From assembly GCF_016907925.1 (NCBI RefSeq), contig NZ_JAFBCZ010000037.1:1-54939 (forward strand): 54,939 nucleotides of DNA, read 5' to 3'. Within the stretch, counting starts at the first letter, position 1, and each line of letters opens with the position of its first letter. This DNA is from Herpetosiphon giganteus (lineage in GTDB: Bacteria > Chloroflexota > Chloroflexia > Chloroflexales > Herpetosiphonaceae). The position numbers were made by a program, and so were the translations under genes. The notes below the pieces were generated by a model. That model was not told the origin of the DNA and made no database searches. It was given only the letters and a program-made list of their open reading frames with translations. Positions 15,111 to 23,066 of the stretch are shown here, piece after piece.

Positions 15111-15286
15111 AGGTGTAATAGTTCATCAGGTTAACCACGTTTTGATCCCCTCACCCCCTAGACCCCTCTCCCGCCCGCGAGGCGAGGGGGAACCACGAGA
15201 CCTATGCTCCCCTCGCCCGCGTTCAGTGGGCGAGGGGCTGGGGGTGAGGGCATGCACCTCGTTGTCAATCCAATGAACCATTACAG
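15111..15286. repeat. Dispersed palindromic element, copy A
   Basis: A GC-rich inverted repeat core (15147-15252) begins CCCCTCACCCCCTAG and ends with the near-complement GGCTGGGGGTGAGGGC. The inverted similarity continues outward: GTAATAGTTCATCAGG on the left matches, with changes, the complement of the right flank around 15265-15285. The whole element is about 175 bp with no ORF, as expected for a MITE-like unit. Related copies lie at 32362-32553 and 49172-49308. Confidence 0.75.
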
Positions 15287-15385
15287 TCAGGGGTTAGGGA
15301 TGAGGGATCAGGAGTAGAGCGAGAGGGTCACATTACTTGACGATCTTACCCTGACCTCTGACCCCTAATCTCTGCCCCCTTGTTC

Positions 15386-15730
15386 CTACCCTGCCAACTT
15401 TTGGCGCAGTGCCGCAATTTCGCGCTCAATATCGGCCACATAATTATCGAGCCAGCCAGGAGCCGAAGCGCCCAATTGATTTTGACGCATCCGCAAACGG
15501 CGCAATTCGCGTTCGTTTTGGCGCAATTGCTCGCTCAGCGATGGTGCATATGGCTCGGGAATTGGCTCGGCCAAAGCTGAATCGGGCACTTCATCCAAAT
15601 ATTGCACCACTAATTCGCTGACCAAATCGCTAACTTCCATCGCACGCGCCCGACACAACCGCTCCAACCGCTCACGTTGTTCAGCAGGCAAGATAACTCG
15701 ACAGGGCAAAGTAAAGAAACCGTCGCTCAT
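15386..15730 (-). CDS. Ribbon-helix-helix protein with C-terminal coiled coil
   Basis: The 114-aa product starts MSDGFFTLPCRVILPAEQ. The strand-helix-helix pattern CRVILPAEQRERLERL followed by MEVSDLVSELVVQYL is typical of CopG/Arc-type ribbon-helix-helix domains. The C-terminal half (SLSEQLRQNERELRRLRMRQ and VADIEREIAALRQKL) is a heptad-rich coiled coil. The ATG overlaps the stop of the upstream membrane protein (ATGA), with GGAGG ahead, so the two are translationally coupled. DNA binding is inferred from the fold only. Confidence 0.65.
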   Translation of the reverse strand: MSDGFFTLPCRVILPAEQRERLERLCRARAMEVSDLVSELVVQYLDEVPDSALAEPIPEPYAPSLSEQLRQNERELRRLRMRQNQLGASAPGWLDNYVADIEREIAALRQKLAG

Positions 15731-17811
15731 GATTCCTCCGTTGCGGCTGGCCGCCACACACTGATAAGGAGCAAGCTCCACCAGAGATATATCATATCAC
15801 CGCCGAGCATAGTTTGGTCAAGCATGCCATGAATGATTAAATCGGCGAGCATGGCCAACGCAACGTAGCGCAAGGCTTCGCTGCTACGCAACCAGCGCCA
15901 GATTTGCCAAGCAAGCATGGCCAAAACCACCAGCAAGCCTAATAAACCTAGTTGCAACCAAACATCAAGCAACAGATTATGCGGATGGGCCAAGGTCAAA
16001 AAGCGAATTTGTGGAATGCCATAGCGGCTTGGCTCAAGGTGAGCAAATTGATCTAAGCCAAAGCCCAGCAGCGGGTGATCCTGCACGGCGCGCCAGGCTG
16101 AAGCCCAAATTTCTTGGCGAGCTGAACCAGTGCCTTCGCCTAGCCGCAGCACCCGCGCCAACAAACTGGGCTGAATCAAGCCAAAGCCCACTAAGCCAAC
16201 AAGCGCCACGCCACCAGCGCTAAGCAGCAAACGCCAACGTCGTTGCAACACTAACACCAACGCAATTGCCCCAATTACGCCCAGCCATGCCCCGCGCGTG
16301 AAGGTCAACAATACGCCGCAGCTCAGTGGAATACTCAACAGCCAGGCAGCTTGGCGCTGTTGCAGCGATTCAGCGCTCAAGGCCAAGGCCACGCTGCCAG
16401 CCAAACCAGCGCCCAAATACACGCCGAGTGCGGTCGAGCTAGGCAATAGGCCGATTAAGCGCGGCACGCCGGTGGTCGCCCAAACGCCTTCGCCCAAAGC
16501 AAAGCGCACCAAGCCATCGCCTGCGATCCAGGCCGCCATTATGCTGTAGCTCCAGAGCATGCTTTGGGGCTTGACGCGCTGAGTCGCCAATAAACCAAGC
16601 GCCAGCAAGGCCCACAATGCTGGCTCGACGATGGTGCGGCGCAGTTCGCGCAAGGCGGTGGCGCGTTCAACCAAGCCGCTTGAGCTAAAACTAAGCCCAG
16701 CGGCTAGCAGCAAGCCCAGCCCAAGCGCAATAACTGGCCAATGCCAACGCACTTTGAGCCAGCTTAATTGCGGGCGCTCGCCTTGAAACCAGCGCCAAAT
16801 CACGTGCAAACTAAGCCATACGCAGCTAATGCCAAACAAGGTTTCGTTGAGCGGAAAGCTGAGATTGCCAACTAAGCGCGCCCGATAATAGAGCGGAATC
16901 GCCAGCAAGGGCAAGCATGTGGCCAAACTTGGGCGCAGCATAATCAGGCCAACTAATGCCAATAACCCAAGCCCAGCCAACGGCCAAGGTAAGCCAAACC
17001 ACGCGGCGAAGGCCACGCCAGCAGCTAAAAACAGCCAATCGGCGACCAAGACTTGGCGCAAAACCCACCACAACAAGCCTGCCAAACCTAACGCCAAGCT
17101 AATGGCCAAGGCCCAACGCCACCATGGGCGCTGCGTTGTTTGGCTGGCGCTGGTTTGTTGCAAGGTTTGCGCATATTGGTCGAGCGCTTGGCGATAGGTT
17201 TGGTCGAGTTCACGCAATTGGCGCTGGCTATAACTAGCCCGCCCAACTTCAATCGCCGCTTCGGTTGCTTGATCGAGTGTGCCTGTGCTAATTGTCATCG
17301 CGCGGGTTTGAAAATATGCGCTGCTTGGAGCCAGCCAATCGCCTCGCGTGCCAAGCGGCGGCGGATACAATTTAAGCTGCTCGACGATTGGCCATGTGGC
17401 AGAACGCAATTGCTCGGACAAGGCTCCCAAATCGCGGGTTTGGCCCATCAAGGCAGCATCGTAGGCCTGCAAGGCTTGGCGCTCTTGTTCAGCAGCCAAC
17501 GAAGCTTGAGCCAGCAAATTCACATCATCGGCCAAGGCTTGACGGGCTTGAGCTTGTTGGTCGGGGCGAAGTTGGGCTAATTGCACGCCACGCCGCTCGA
17601 AATCACCGCGCTCGCCATCAAGCACTGCTGCTGCCGCAACCGCAATTTGGCGTTGTTCTGCCTGCTGATTGAGCGTCGTTAAGCTCGATTGTACCAAGGC
17701 AGCCGGCGCATTGGCATTCGATAAGGCTGGCATTGGCAAAAGCAACGTCCAGAAACAAAGGCCAACGACGAGCAAAGCCAGCACCCGATCAAACTGGCGC
17801 ATATGAGCCAT
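15727..17811 (-). CDS. O-antigen ligase/polymerase-like membrane protein
   Basis: The 694-aa protein has one N-terminal membrane helix (LALLVVGLCFWTLLLPMP), then about 190 residues of predicted extracytoplasmic alpha-helical sequence rich in Ala, Gln and Glu, then about twelve further hydrophobic helices. The C-terminal part has the Wzy/WaaL (O-antigen ligase) pattern: SCGVLLTFTRGAWLGVIGA, then the histidine motif LAHPHNLLLDVWLQLGLLGL. Such proteins polymerise or ligate surface polysaccharide at the membrane. The long helical insert after the first helix is not part of the usual family architecture. The ATG at 17811 follows a GGAAAG site. It is coupled to the ribbon-helix-helix gene downstream. 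The substrate is unknown. Confidence 0.75.
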   Translation of the reverse strand: MAHMRQFDRVLALLVVGLCFWTLLLPMPALSNANAPAALVQSSLTTLNQQAEQRQIAVAAAAVLDGERGDFERRGVQLAQLRPDQQAQARQALADDVNLLAQASLAAEQERQALQAYDAALMGQTRDLGALSEQLRSATWPIVEQLKLYPPPLGTRGDWLAPSSAYFQTRAMTISTGTLDQATEAAIEVGRASYSQRQLRELDQTYRQALDQYAQTLQQTSASQTTQRPWWRWALAISLALGLAGLLWWVLRQVLVADWLFLAAGVAFAAWFGLPWPLAGLGLLALVGLIMLRPSLATCLPLLAIPLYYRARLVGNLSFPLNETLFGISCVWLSLHVIWRWFQGERPQLSWLKVRWHWPVIALGLGLLLAAGLSFSSSGLVERATALRELRRTIVEPALWALLALGLLATQRVKPQSMLWSYSIMAAWIAGDGLVRFALGEGVWATTGVPRLIGLLPSSTALGVYLGAGLAGSVALALSAESLQQRQAAWLLSIPLSCGVLLTFTRGAWLGVIGAIALVLVLQRRWRLLLSAGGVALVGLVGFGLIQPSLLARVLRLGEGTGSARQEIWASAWRAVQDHPLLGFGLDQFAHLEPSRYGIPQIRFLTLAHPHNLLLDVWLQLGLLGLLVVLAMLAWQIWRWLRSSEALRYVALAMLADLIIHGMLDQTMLGGDMIYLWWSLLLISVWRPAATEES

Positions 17812-17985
17812 AGACAACTATCTTTCCAAATTTCTATACCACATCATGGCGCTGCTATCCCACTCCAAGCAAGCAGCGCGCCAATTAAGGTGGGAGCAAA
17901 CATCCTGCGGGTTAATCCTGCTTGCAGGGGTTATCGCCAGCTCCGAAATAGGCTAGGATCAGCAACGGTTCATATGTGCTGAACC

Positions 17986-18375
17986 CTAGACATCAAACGA
18001 CGCTTTGGATTGTTGCACCAAGACGCTTGCAACATCAGGTGGCTGCCAATCGGCAGGTTTTAGCTGTTTGCCATCGGCACGGCGCGGGCCTGTAGTTTTG
18101 GCTAAATTTGCCCGATGCACTTCGGCAAATACCGGATTAAGCTCGATGCCATAGGCAAGGCATAGGCCATAGGTAACATACAGTAAATCAGCGGCTTCTT
18201 GAGCAATAGCCACGAGATCGCCAGCGGCAAGCGCCGCCTGAAGCTCGGTATATTCTTCCTGAAGTAATGTTTGGCGCAACACTTGCACAGCGACAGATGG
18301 GAGTTGAGGGCTATCTGGCAACTCCATTCCAATCGCCTCGTGAAATGCACGCACCGCAGCGCTATGATCTGGCAT
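17986..18375 (-). CDS. MazG-like nucleoside triphosphate pyrophosphohydrolase
   Basis: The 129-aa protein carries the all-alpha NTP-PPase metal-binding pattern, with EEYTEL in one helix and EAADLLYV in the next (the ExxE...ExxD signature). It matches single-domain MazG/phosphoribosyl-ATP-pyrophosphatase-like proteins, which hydrolyse nucleoside triphosphates to monophosphate and pyrophosphate. The ending (RRADGKQLKPADWQPPD) is common to this subgroup. GAGG six bases before the ATG at 18375 supports the start. It stands alone; the exact nucleotide substrate cannot be told. Confidence 0.8.
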   Translation of the reverse strand: MPDHSAAVRAFHEAIGMELPDSPQLPSVAVQVLRQTLLQEEYTELQAALAAGDLVAIAQEAADLLYVTYGLCLAYGIELNPVFAEVHRANLAKTTGPRRADGKQLKPADWQPPDVASVLVQQSKASFDV

Positions 18376-18493
18376 CGTCAACCTCGAACCAATGAACCGC
18401 GCTTATCCTACCCGTGATCAGCGAATGCTGCAACTGACGGCCCCGTTTTTGCCGTCGTATTCGCATGACAGTCCTAGTTCGGAGCCTTTTCGC

Positions 18494-18898
18494 ATGACAA
18501 TGTACTCACGCCAGATTGATGCGCAGACCCGTACTGCGCAATTCTCCTTAGATCCACGTGGGATCTTATGGATCATCTCGCTCCCTGCAGCCCAAGAAAC
18601 GCCTGCTGACGCGACTGAAAATGTAGCAGTCATGCAACGGCTCTTGGCCAATCGGCCAAACAGTGCGGTTATTCTCGATATGCGGGCCTTAGAAGCGATC
18701 GATCGCGAAGCTCGTCATATTTATACTAATAGCGATGCGAAGTTTCCCTCGCGCGGCTTAGCAATCGTGGTCGAATCGGCAACAAGTCGGATTACCGGCA
18801 ACTTGTATATGACGATTAGCCGTGGCAGTGGCCGCCCAACCAGAATGTTTCAAACTCCCGCCGATGCTGAAATTTGGGCGGTGAATCAGCTTAACTAA
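18494..18898 (+). CDS. Small alpha/beta protein, possibly STAS/SpoIIAA-like
   Basis: The predicted 134-aa protein alternates strands and helices (GILWIISLP, SAVILDMRAL, RGLAIVVES). This resembles SpoIIAA/STAS-type domains, including a central hydrophobic strand followed by a helix with an aspartate. A longer frame extends upstream, but GGAG nine bases before the ATG at 18494 supports this start. A strong terminator follows directly. No catalytic motif is visible; assignment is structural intuition only. Confidence 0.5.
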   Translation: MTMYSRQIDAQTRTAQFSLDPRGILWIISLPAAQETPADATENVAVMQRLLANRPNSAVILDMRALEAIDREARHIYTNSDAKFPSRGLAIVVESATSRITGNLYMTISRGSGRPTRMFQTPADAEIWAVNQLN

Positions 18899-18914
18899 TT
18901 AAAAAGTGTTAGGC

Positions 18915-18947
18915 AAGGGGATGCGGGCATGCTCGCATCCCCTTTTG
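18915..18947 (+). terminator. Rho-independent terminator
   Basis: A perfect 11-bp stem (AAGGGGATGCG at 18915-18925 with CGCATCCCCTT at 18934-18944), an eight-base loop and a short T-rich tail lie 16 bp after the small alpha/beta gene. Confidence 0.85.
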
Positions 18948-19062
18948 TGGTTAATCGCACCCATGCTGCAAGCTGCAAAACTTGCATAAACTGAAAATTT
19001 GGTGCACGATCAGCCCATCTTACTGTTTTTTCAGGCGATTAATTGCCCAAGCAAGAGGCGTT

Positions 19063-20397
19063 ATGCGTATAACCCGTGAACTCGAAAATCAGTATCATAA
19101 GCTGGATTCATCGTTATGGTTTCGACCAACGCTGATCGCAATTGGTTCAGCGATTTTGGCCTTTATCACCGTCGAGTTTGATCGCGTTTTCGATGTTGAT
19201 CGGGTGTTTTTTTTACGGGCTGGAATCGACGATGCACGGGCGATTCTTTCATCGGTCACGAGTTCGATGTTGACCGTGACAACGGTTACGTTTTCGATCA
19301 TTATGGTGGCCTTGGTGTTAGCCTCGCAGCAATTTTCGCCACGGATTATTCGTAATGTGATGCGCGATACGCCTTCGCAGTATGTTTTAGGCACATTTAT
19401 TGGGACATTTATCTATAGTTTGCTGGTGTTAGGCCAGATTAACGATCAAGCAGCGTTAATTTTTGTGCCGATTCTCTCACTTGCCACGAGCATTCTGCTC
19501 ACGCTTTTGAGTATTGTGGCCTTTATCTATTTTGTGCACCACATTGCCGAGACAATTCAAGCCAGCGTGTTAATTGCCCGCGCAGCTGAACGCACAATCG
19601 ATGTTTTAGATCGACGCTTCCCAGAAACCTTGGGCCATGCAATGGAGCACATCCCAGCGCCGCCAACCCCCAGCACACCCTCAACCACAATTCACAATCC
19701 CAAAGGTGGCTATATTCAGGCGATCGATCCAGTGCCATTGTTGGCGTTAGCCCAGCGTTTCGATGTTGTCGTTTATATGGATCGTGCGGTCGGCGATTTT
19801 GTGCCAACTGGGAATCCATTATTACACATGTTCCCTCAACGGCAGCTTGATCGCGATGCGATCGCTGAATTTCAAGATGTGTTTGAGTTTGGCTTAGAGC
19901 GCACGTTGTTTGATGATGTGTTGTTTGGCATTCGCCAACTGGTTGATATTGCGCTTAAAGCGATTTCGCCTGCGGTGAATGACCCAAGCACGGCCATTAA
20001 TGCGATCGATTTATTGAGCGATGTGCTAGCCCAGGCCATTCGTCGCCCTGAGCAATCGCCATGTCGCTACGATGAATTTGATCAGCTACGGGTGGTTGCA
20101 AACACAATTACGTTTCGTCAGATGTTGGGCACTGCCATCAACCAAATTCGGCAATATGCCAAAAGCGAAATTGCAGTAACTGCGCGCTTGTTGGTGTTGT
20201 TGAATGAAGTTGCCTTAGCGAGCAACGACCAAGAGCGTCGTGCAATGCTCTGGGAGCAAGCATGCATCATCACGCGGGGAGCCGATCAAGGAATTAGTGA
20301 TCCCTATGATCGGGCCTATATTAACGAGCATTTGCAAACCCTCGCCAACACTTTAGCAATTTCAGCTGCGCAACGCATTACACTGACAGTTGGCTAA
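19063..20397 (+). CDS. DUF2254-family membrane protein
   Basis: The 444-aa protein has membrane helices near the N-terminus (LIAIGSAILAFITVEF, then TVTTVTFSIIMVALVLASQ, then YVLGTFIGTFIYSLLVLG and LATSILLTLLSIVAFIYFV). A large soluble C-terminal domain contains ALKAISPAVNDPSTAINAID, a hallmark stretch of DUF2254 proteins. Biochemical function is unknown for the family. GAGG four bases before the ATG at 19063 supports this start over an upstream one. Its last 20 bp overlap the end of the convergent GGDEF gene. Confidence 0.85.
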   Translation: MRITRELENQYHKLDSSLWFRPTLIAIGSAILAFITVEFDRVFDVDRVFFLRAGIDDARAILSSVTSSMLTVTTVTFSIIMVALVLASQQFSPRIIRNVMRDTPSQYVLGTFIGTFIYSLLVLGQINDQAALIFVPILSLATSILLTLLSIVAFIYFVHHIAETIQASVLIARAAERTIDVLDRRFPETLGHAMEHIPAPPTPSTPSTTIHNPKGGYIQAIDPVPLLALAQRFDVVVYMDRAVGDFVPTGNPLLHMFPQRQLDRDAIAEFQDVFEFGLERTLFDDVLFGIRQLVDIALKAISPAVNDPSTAINAIDLLSDVLAQAIRRPEQSPCRYDEFDQLRVVANTITFRQMLGTAINQIRQYAKSEIAVTARLLVLLNEVALASNDQERRAMLWEQACIITRGADQGISDPYDRAYINEHLQTLANTLAISAAQRITLTVG

Positions 20398-22180
20398 TTG
20401 CTGGATCGAAGCGCTCGACTGTATAGCAATTGCGGCCTGCGGCCTTCGAGCGATACAAGGCTTGATCGGCGGTTTGAGTCAGCCGTTCAGCCTCATTAAT
20501 TGTCTCAGTCCAAGCAATGCCAAGGCTAATCGTAACAGTGACAGCGGTTTGTTTGAGCACATATGGCGTGTTGGCAATCGCGGTGCGCAAGCGCTCGGCA
20601 ATAACGATTGCCTCTTGGATTGAGGTATGCGGCAAAAAGACCAAAAACTCTTCGCCCCCGTAGCGCCCAAATACATCGCTATGGCGCAGCACCAAGCGCG
20701 CTCGTTGAGCAATGCCGCGCAACACTTCATCGCCGCTATCATGGCCATAGGTGTCGTTAATCGTTTTGAAGAAATCAATATCAAACATAATACAGGCCCA
20801 GCCTTGATGCTCTGCTGGTTGATGTTGGAGTGCTTGCTCAATTTGCTCGTAGAGGCCGCGCCGATTGAGAATCTCGGTTAGCGAATCAGTTTTGGCCCAT
20901 TCGGTCAACTGCAAGTTAATTTGTTGAATATCGGCTAATTGCTGGTGTAAATCATCGTTTTGTAAATGATAGAGTGCAGCTTGATTGCGTGCTTCATCTA
21001 AACGATACATTGTTTGCAGCACTTGCATACGACGCACCGATTGCTCGTTAAAAACCGTATCTTTTAATTCATAATAGTGTTTATAGTGTTTTAATGAGGC
21101 TTTAAAATCGCCCAAAGCTTCGTATGTATCAGCCAAGGCTTGATGAATTCGATAGACTTTTTGTTGATTGGTGCTTGGGTTGATCGAAATTAGCGCTTGT
21201 TCCAGAATGACACGGGCATTTTGATAGTGCTTAATCTGATTGAGCAACACACCATGGCGAATTAATGCTTCGATTGCTTCATGGCTATTATTTGAGGCAC
21301 ATGCTAATTCATAGGCATAGGTAAAATGCTCAATTGCTTGATTGGATTGCGCCAGTCCAGCATAGGCCAAACCCAAATTATTATGACACTCAGCTTGGCC
21401 TTGTTGCCAATCAATTTCGTGATACAGCGCTAGCGCTTGTTCGCCATAGCCAACTGCCTGCTCAAATTGGCGCAGGGCACAAGCGGCACGCCCGCTATTA
21501 TCGAGGATTTCGGCGCGCATGCGTAGGTGGGCCGGAAATTGGGTCATTGCTTCGAGCAAACGCAAGCCATGGGCCAATTCATCAAGCGCAATTTCTGGGC
21601 TTTGCAATTCGCAATGCAAAAAGCCCAGATTATTGCAAATCAAGGCTTCATACCATTGATCATTTAATTGGACAGCATCGCGCTTGGCGCGCAACAAATA
21701 TTGCAACGCCTCGGTATAATTGCCCAACACAATCAGCAACACACCCAACGCATTATGTACAGCTGCGCTATGAATGCCACTTGCCAAAAAGGCATCGCTA
21801 TCTTCGGTGCCAAGCGAGGCCGATTGAAAACTGGTATCCAAAATATCGAGCCAATGCGGGTCGGGCTGGCGTGGCGGGGTCAGCTGGCACAATTTACTGG
21901 CGCGAAAAAGATAGGTCAAGGCCTGATGATACGATTGTTCGCTAAAGAGCAGCTTGGAGCGCCAATAAAAACAATCGATCAAGCCTTGGGTGTAGGGCTT
22001 ACCATCGTCGCCAGCCATGCGCGCCAAGCCCTCGGCCTGATGATTGAGCGCCCAAGCCTGTTCATGGTCAACTAAACGCAATTCGGCAACTAATCGGTTC
22101 AGCACATCGACATGCTGCATTGGGTTATGAATTTCGGCCAATGCAGCATGTAACGCTGCTAAAGTTGTTGCATGCTTCAT
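20378..22180 (-). CDS. TPR-GGDEF diguanylate cyclase
   Basis: The 600-aa protein combines an N-terminal array of tetratricopeptide repeats (for example AECHNNLGLAYAGLAQSNQA and ALADTYEALGDFKASLKHY), a coiled linker, and a C-terminal GGDEF domain. The domain shows MFDIDFFKTINDTYGHD, then the active-site loop YGGEEF (GGEEF variant, catalytically competent in this family), then TVTISLGIAW. It should make cyclic di-GMP from GTP, with the TPR part sensing a protein partner. There is no membrane segment. No clear ribosome site was found; a GTG three codons upstream is an alternative start. Confidence 0.88.
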   Translation of the reverse strand: MKHATTLAALHAALAEIHNPMQHVDVLNRLVAELRLVDHEQAWALNHQAEGLARMAGDDGKPYTQGLIDCFYWRSKLLFSEQSYHQALTYLFRASKLCQLTPPRQPDPHWLDILDTSFQSASLGTEDSDAFLASGIHSAAVHNALGVLLIVLGNYTEALQYLLRAKRDAVQLNDQWYEALICNNLGFLHCELQSPEIALDELAHGLRLLEAMTQFPAHLRMRAEILDNSGRAACALRQFEQAVGYGEQALALYHEIDWQQGQAECHNNLGLAYAGLAQSNQAIEHFTYAYELACASNNSHEAIEALIRHGVLLNQIKHYQNARVILEQALISINPSTNQQKVYRIHQALADTYEALGDFKASLKHYKHYYELKDTVFNEQSVRRMQVLQTMYRLDEARNQAALYHLQNDDLHQQLADIQQINLQLTEWAKTDSLTEILNRRGLYEQIEQALQHQPAEHQGWACIMFDIDFFKTINDTYGHDSGDEVLRGIAQRARLVLRHSDVFGRYGGEEFLVFLPHTSIQEAIVIAERLRTAIANTPYVLKQTAVTVTISLGIAWTETINEAERLTQTADQALYRSKAAGRNCYTVERFDPAISQLSV

Positions 22181-22283
22181 GCTTGCCACGCAGTGTAATG
22201 ATTAAAAATTCGTTGCATGCATCATAGTGGCTCATGGCAATTGATGCAACTTGGGAGTGGTGTTTTTTTGAAGGTGGTGTTTG

Positions 22284-23066
22284 CTACAATGGCTCGCGCA
22301 ACCACCACCACGCTTCATTAGCCACCGCCGCGTGTTGTAAGCTGGCAAGTTTGTCGGGCGCAACCAGCCAATCTTCGAAGGCAGCTCGGCTACAGAGCAA
22401 CGCTGCTCCCGCTGGCATGCCGCGCTGTTCAAGCAATTTCAGCACATGCTCTAAACCATGCGCGCTCAATTCGGGCACGGCCTCAGCTGCATAAGCATCG
22501 AAGGTCGTCACATAGGCGATTTGGCCATTATGCAATTCAGCAAGCAAGCCAATCGCCAATTGCTCAGCATCAAACACGCACAGCGCAAGCCCAGCCTCTG
22601 AGCCAAGTTGCGCCAAAAATTGCTCAATCCCAGCATACGTCCAATGGTTCCAGTGGCCTGCTGGCGGCGGCACGGTTACATAGCCTTGGCCCTCGCCCCA
22701 CAACAGCGAATACACCAGATGATAGTAGGCAGGCATGCTTAGGCCGCGTTGTTCCGGCTGTTGCGCTTGGCGGGCAACGTCGGCCAAATGCTGCTTGCTG
22801 ATCACATGCACCCGATCCCAACGGCCTTCGCTGGCCAATTCTTCGGCCAAGGCTTGCGGCGTGGTTGCCAGCTGGCCCGTAATTTCACGCTGAATTTGAT
22901 TGTTGCTATCCACCGCGCGCAAAATCTGTTGGCCATCGTGAAGCACATACAGGCCATGTTCGCCAGGCCTTGCTGCCTGGAAGTATTTACCAACTTCGAT
23001 AAAGCGCCCAATATTGCGCCATGTGATTGGATCAAGATCCAACACCTGCCAGAAACGATCAATCAT
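22284..23066 (-). CDS. Unknown protein coupled to the GH35 gene
   Basis: The 260-aa protein begins MIDRFWQVLDLDPITWRN and is soluble, with no signal peptide. Its ATG overlaps the end of the beta-galactosidase gene by a few bases, so translation is coupled. Internal segments such as HLVYSLLWGEGQGYVTVPPP and LALCVFDAEQLAIGLLAEL suggest an alpha/beta fold, but I recognise no family. The operon position suggests a role linked to the sugar unit upstream; this is inference. Confidence 0.65.
   Translation of the reverse strand: MIDRFWQVLDLDPITWRNIGRFIEVGKYFQAARPGEHGLYVLHDGQQILRAVDSNNQIQREITGQLATTPQALAEELASEGRWDRVHVISKQHLADVARQAQQPEQRGLSMPAYYHLVYSLLWGEGQGYVTVPPPAGHWNHWTYAGIEQFLAQLGSEAGLALCVFDAEQLAIGLLAELHNGQIAYVTTFDAYAAEAVPELSAHGLEHVLKLLEQRGMPAGAALLCSRAAFEDWLVAPDKLASLQHAAVANEAWWWLREPL

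Noticed and set aside
22263-22310. GGTGGTG/CACCACC inverted repeat at the end of the unknown gene, considered as a terminator
   Set aside because: On the gene's strand the stem is followed by A rather than T residues, so the polarity is wrong.
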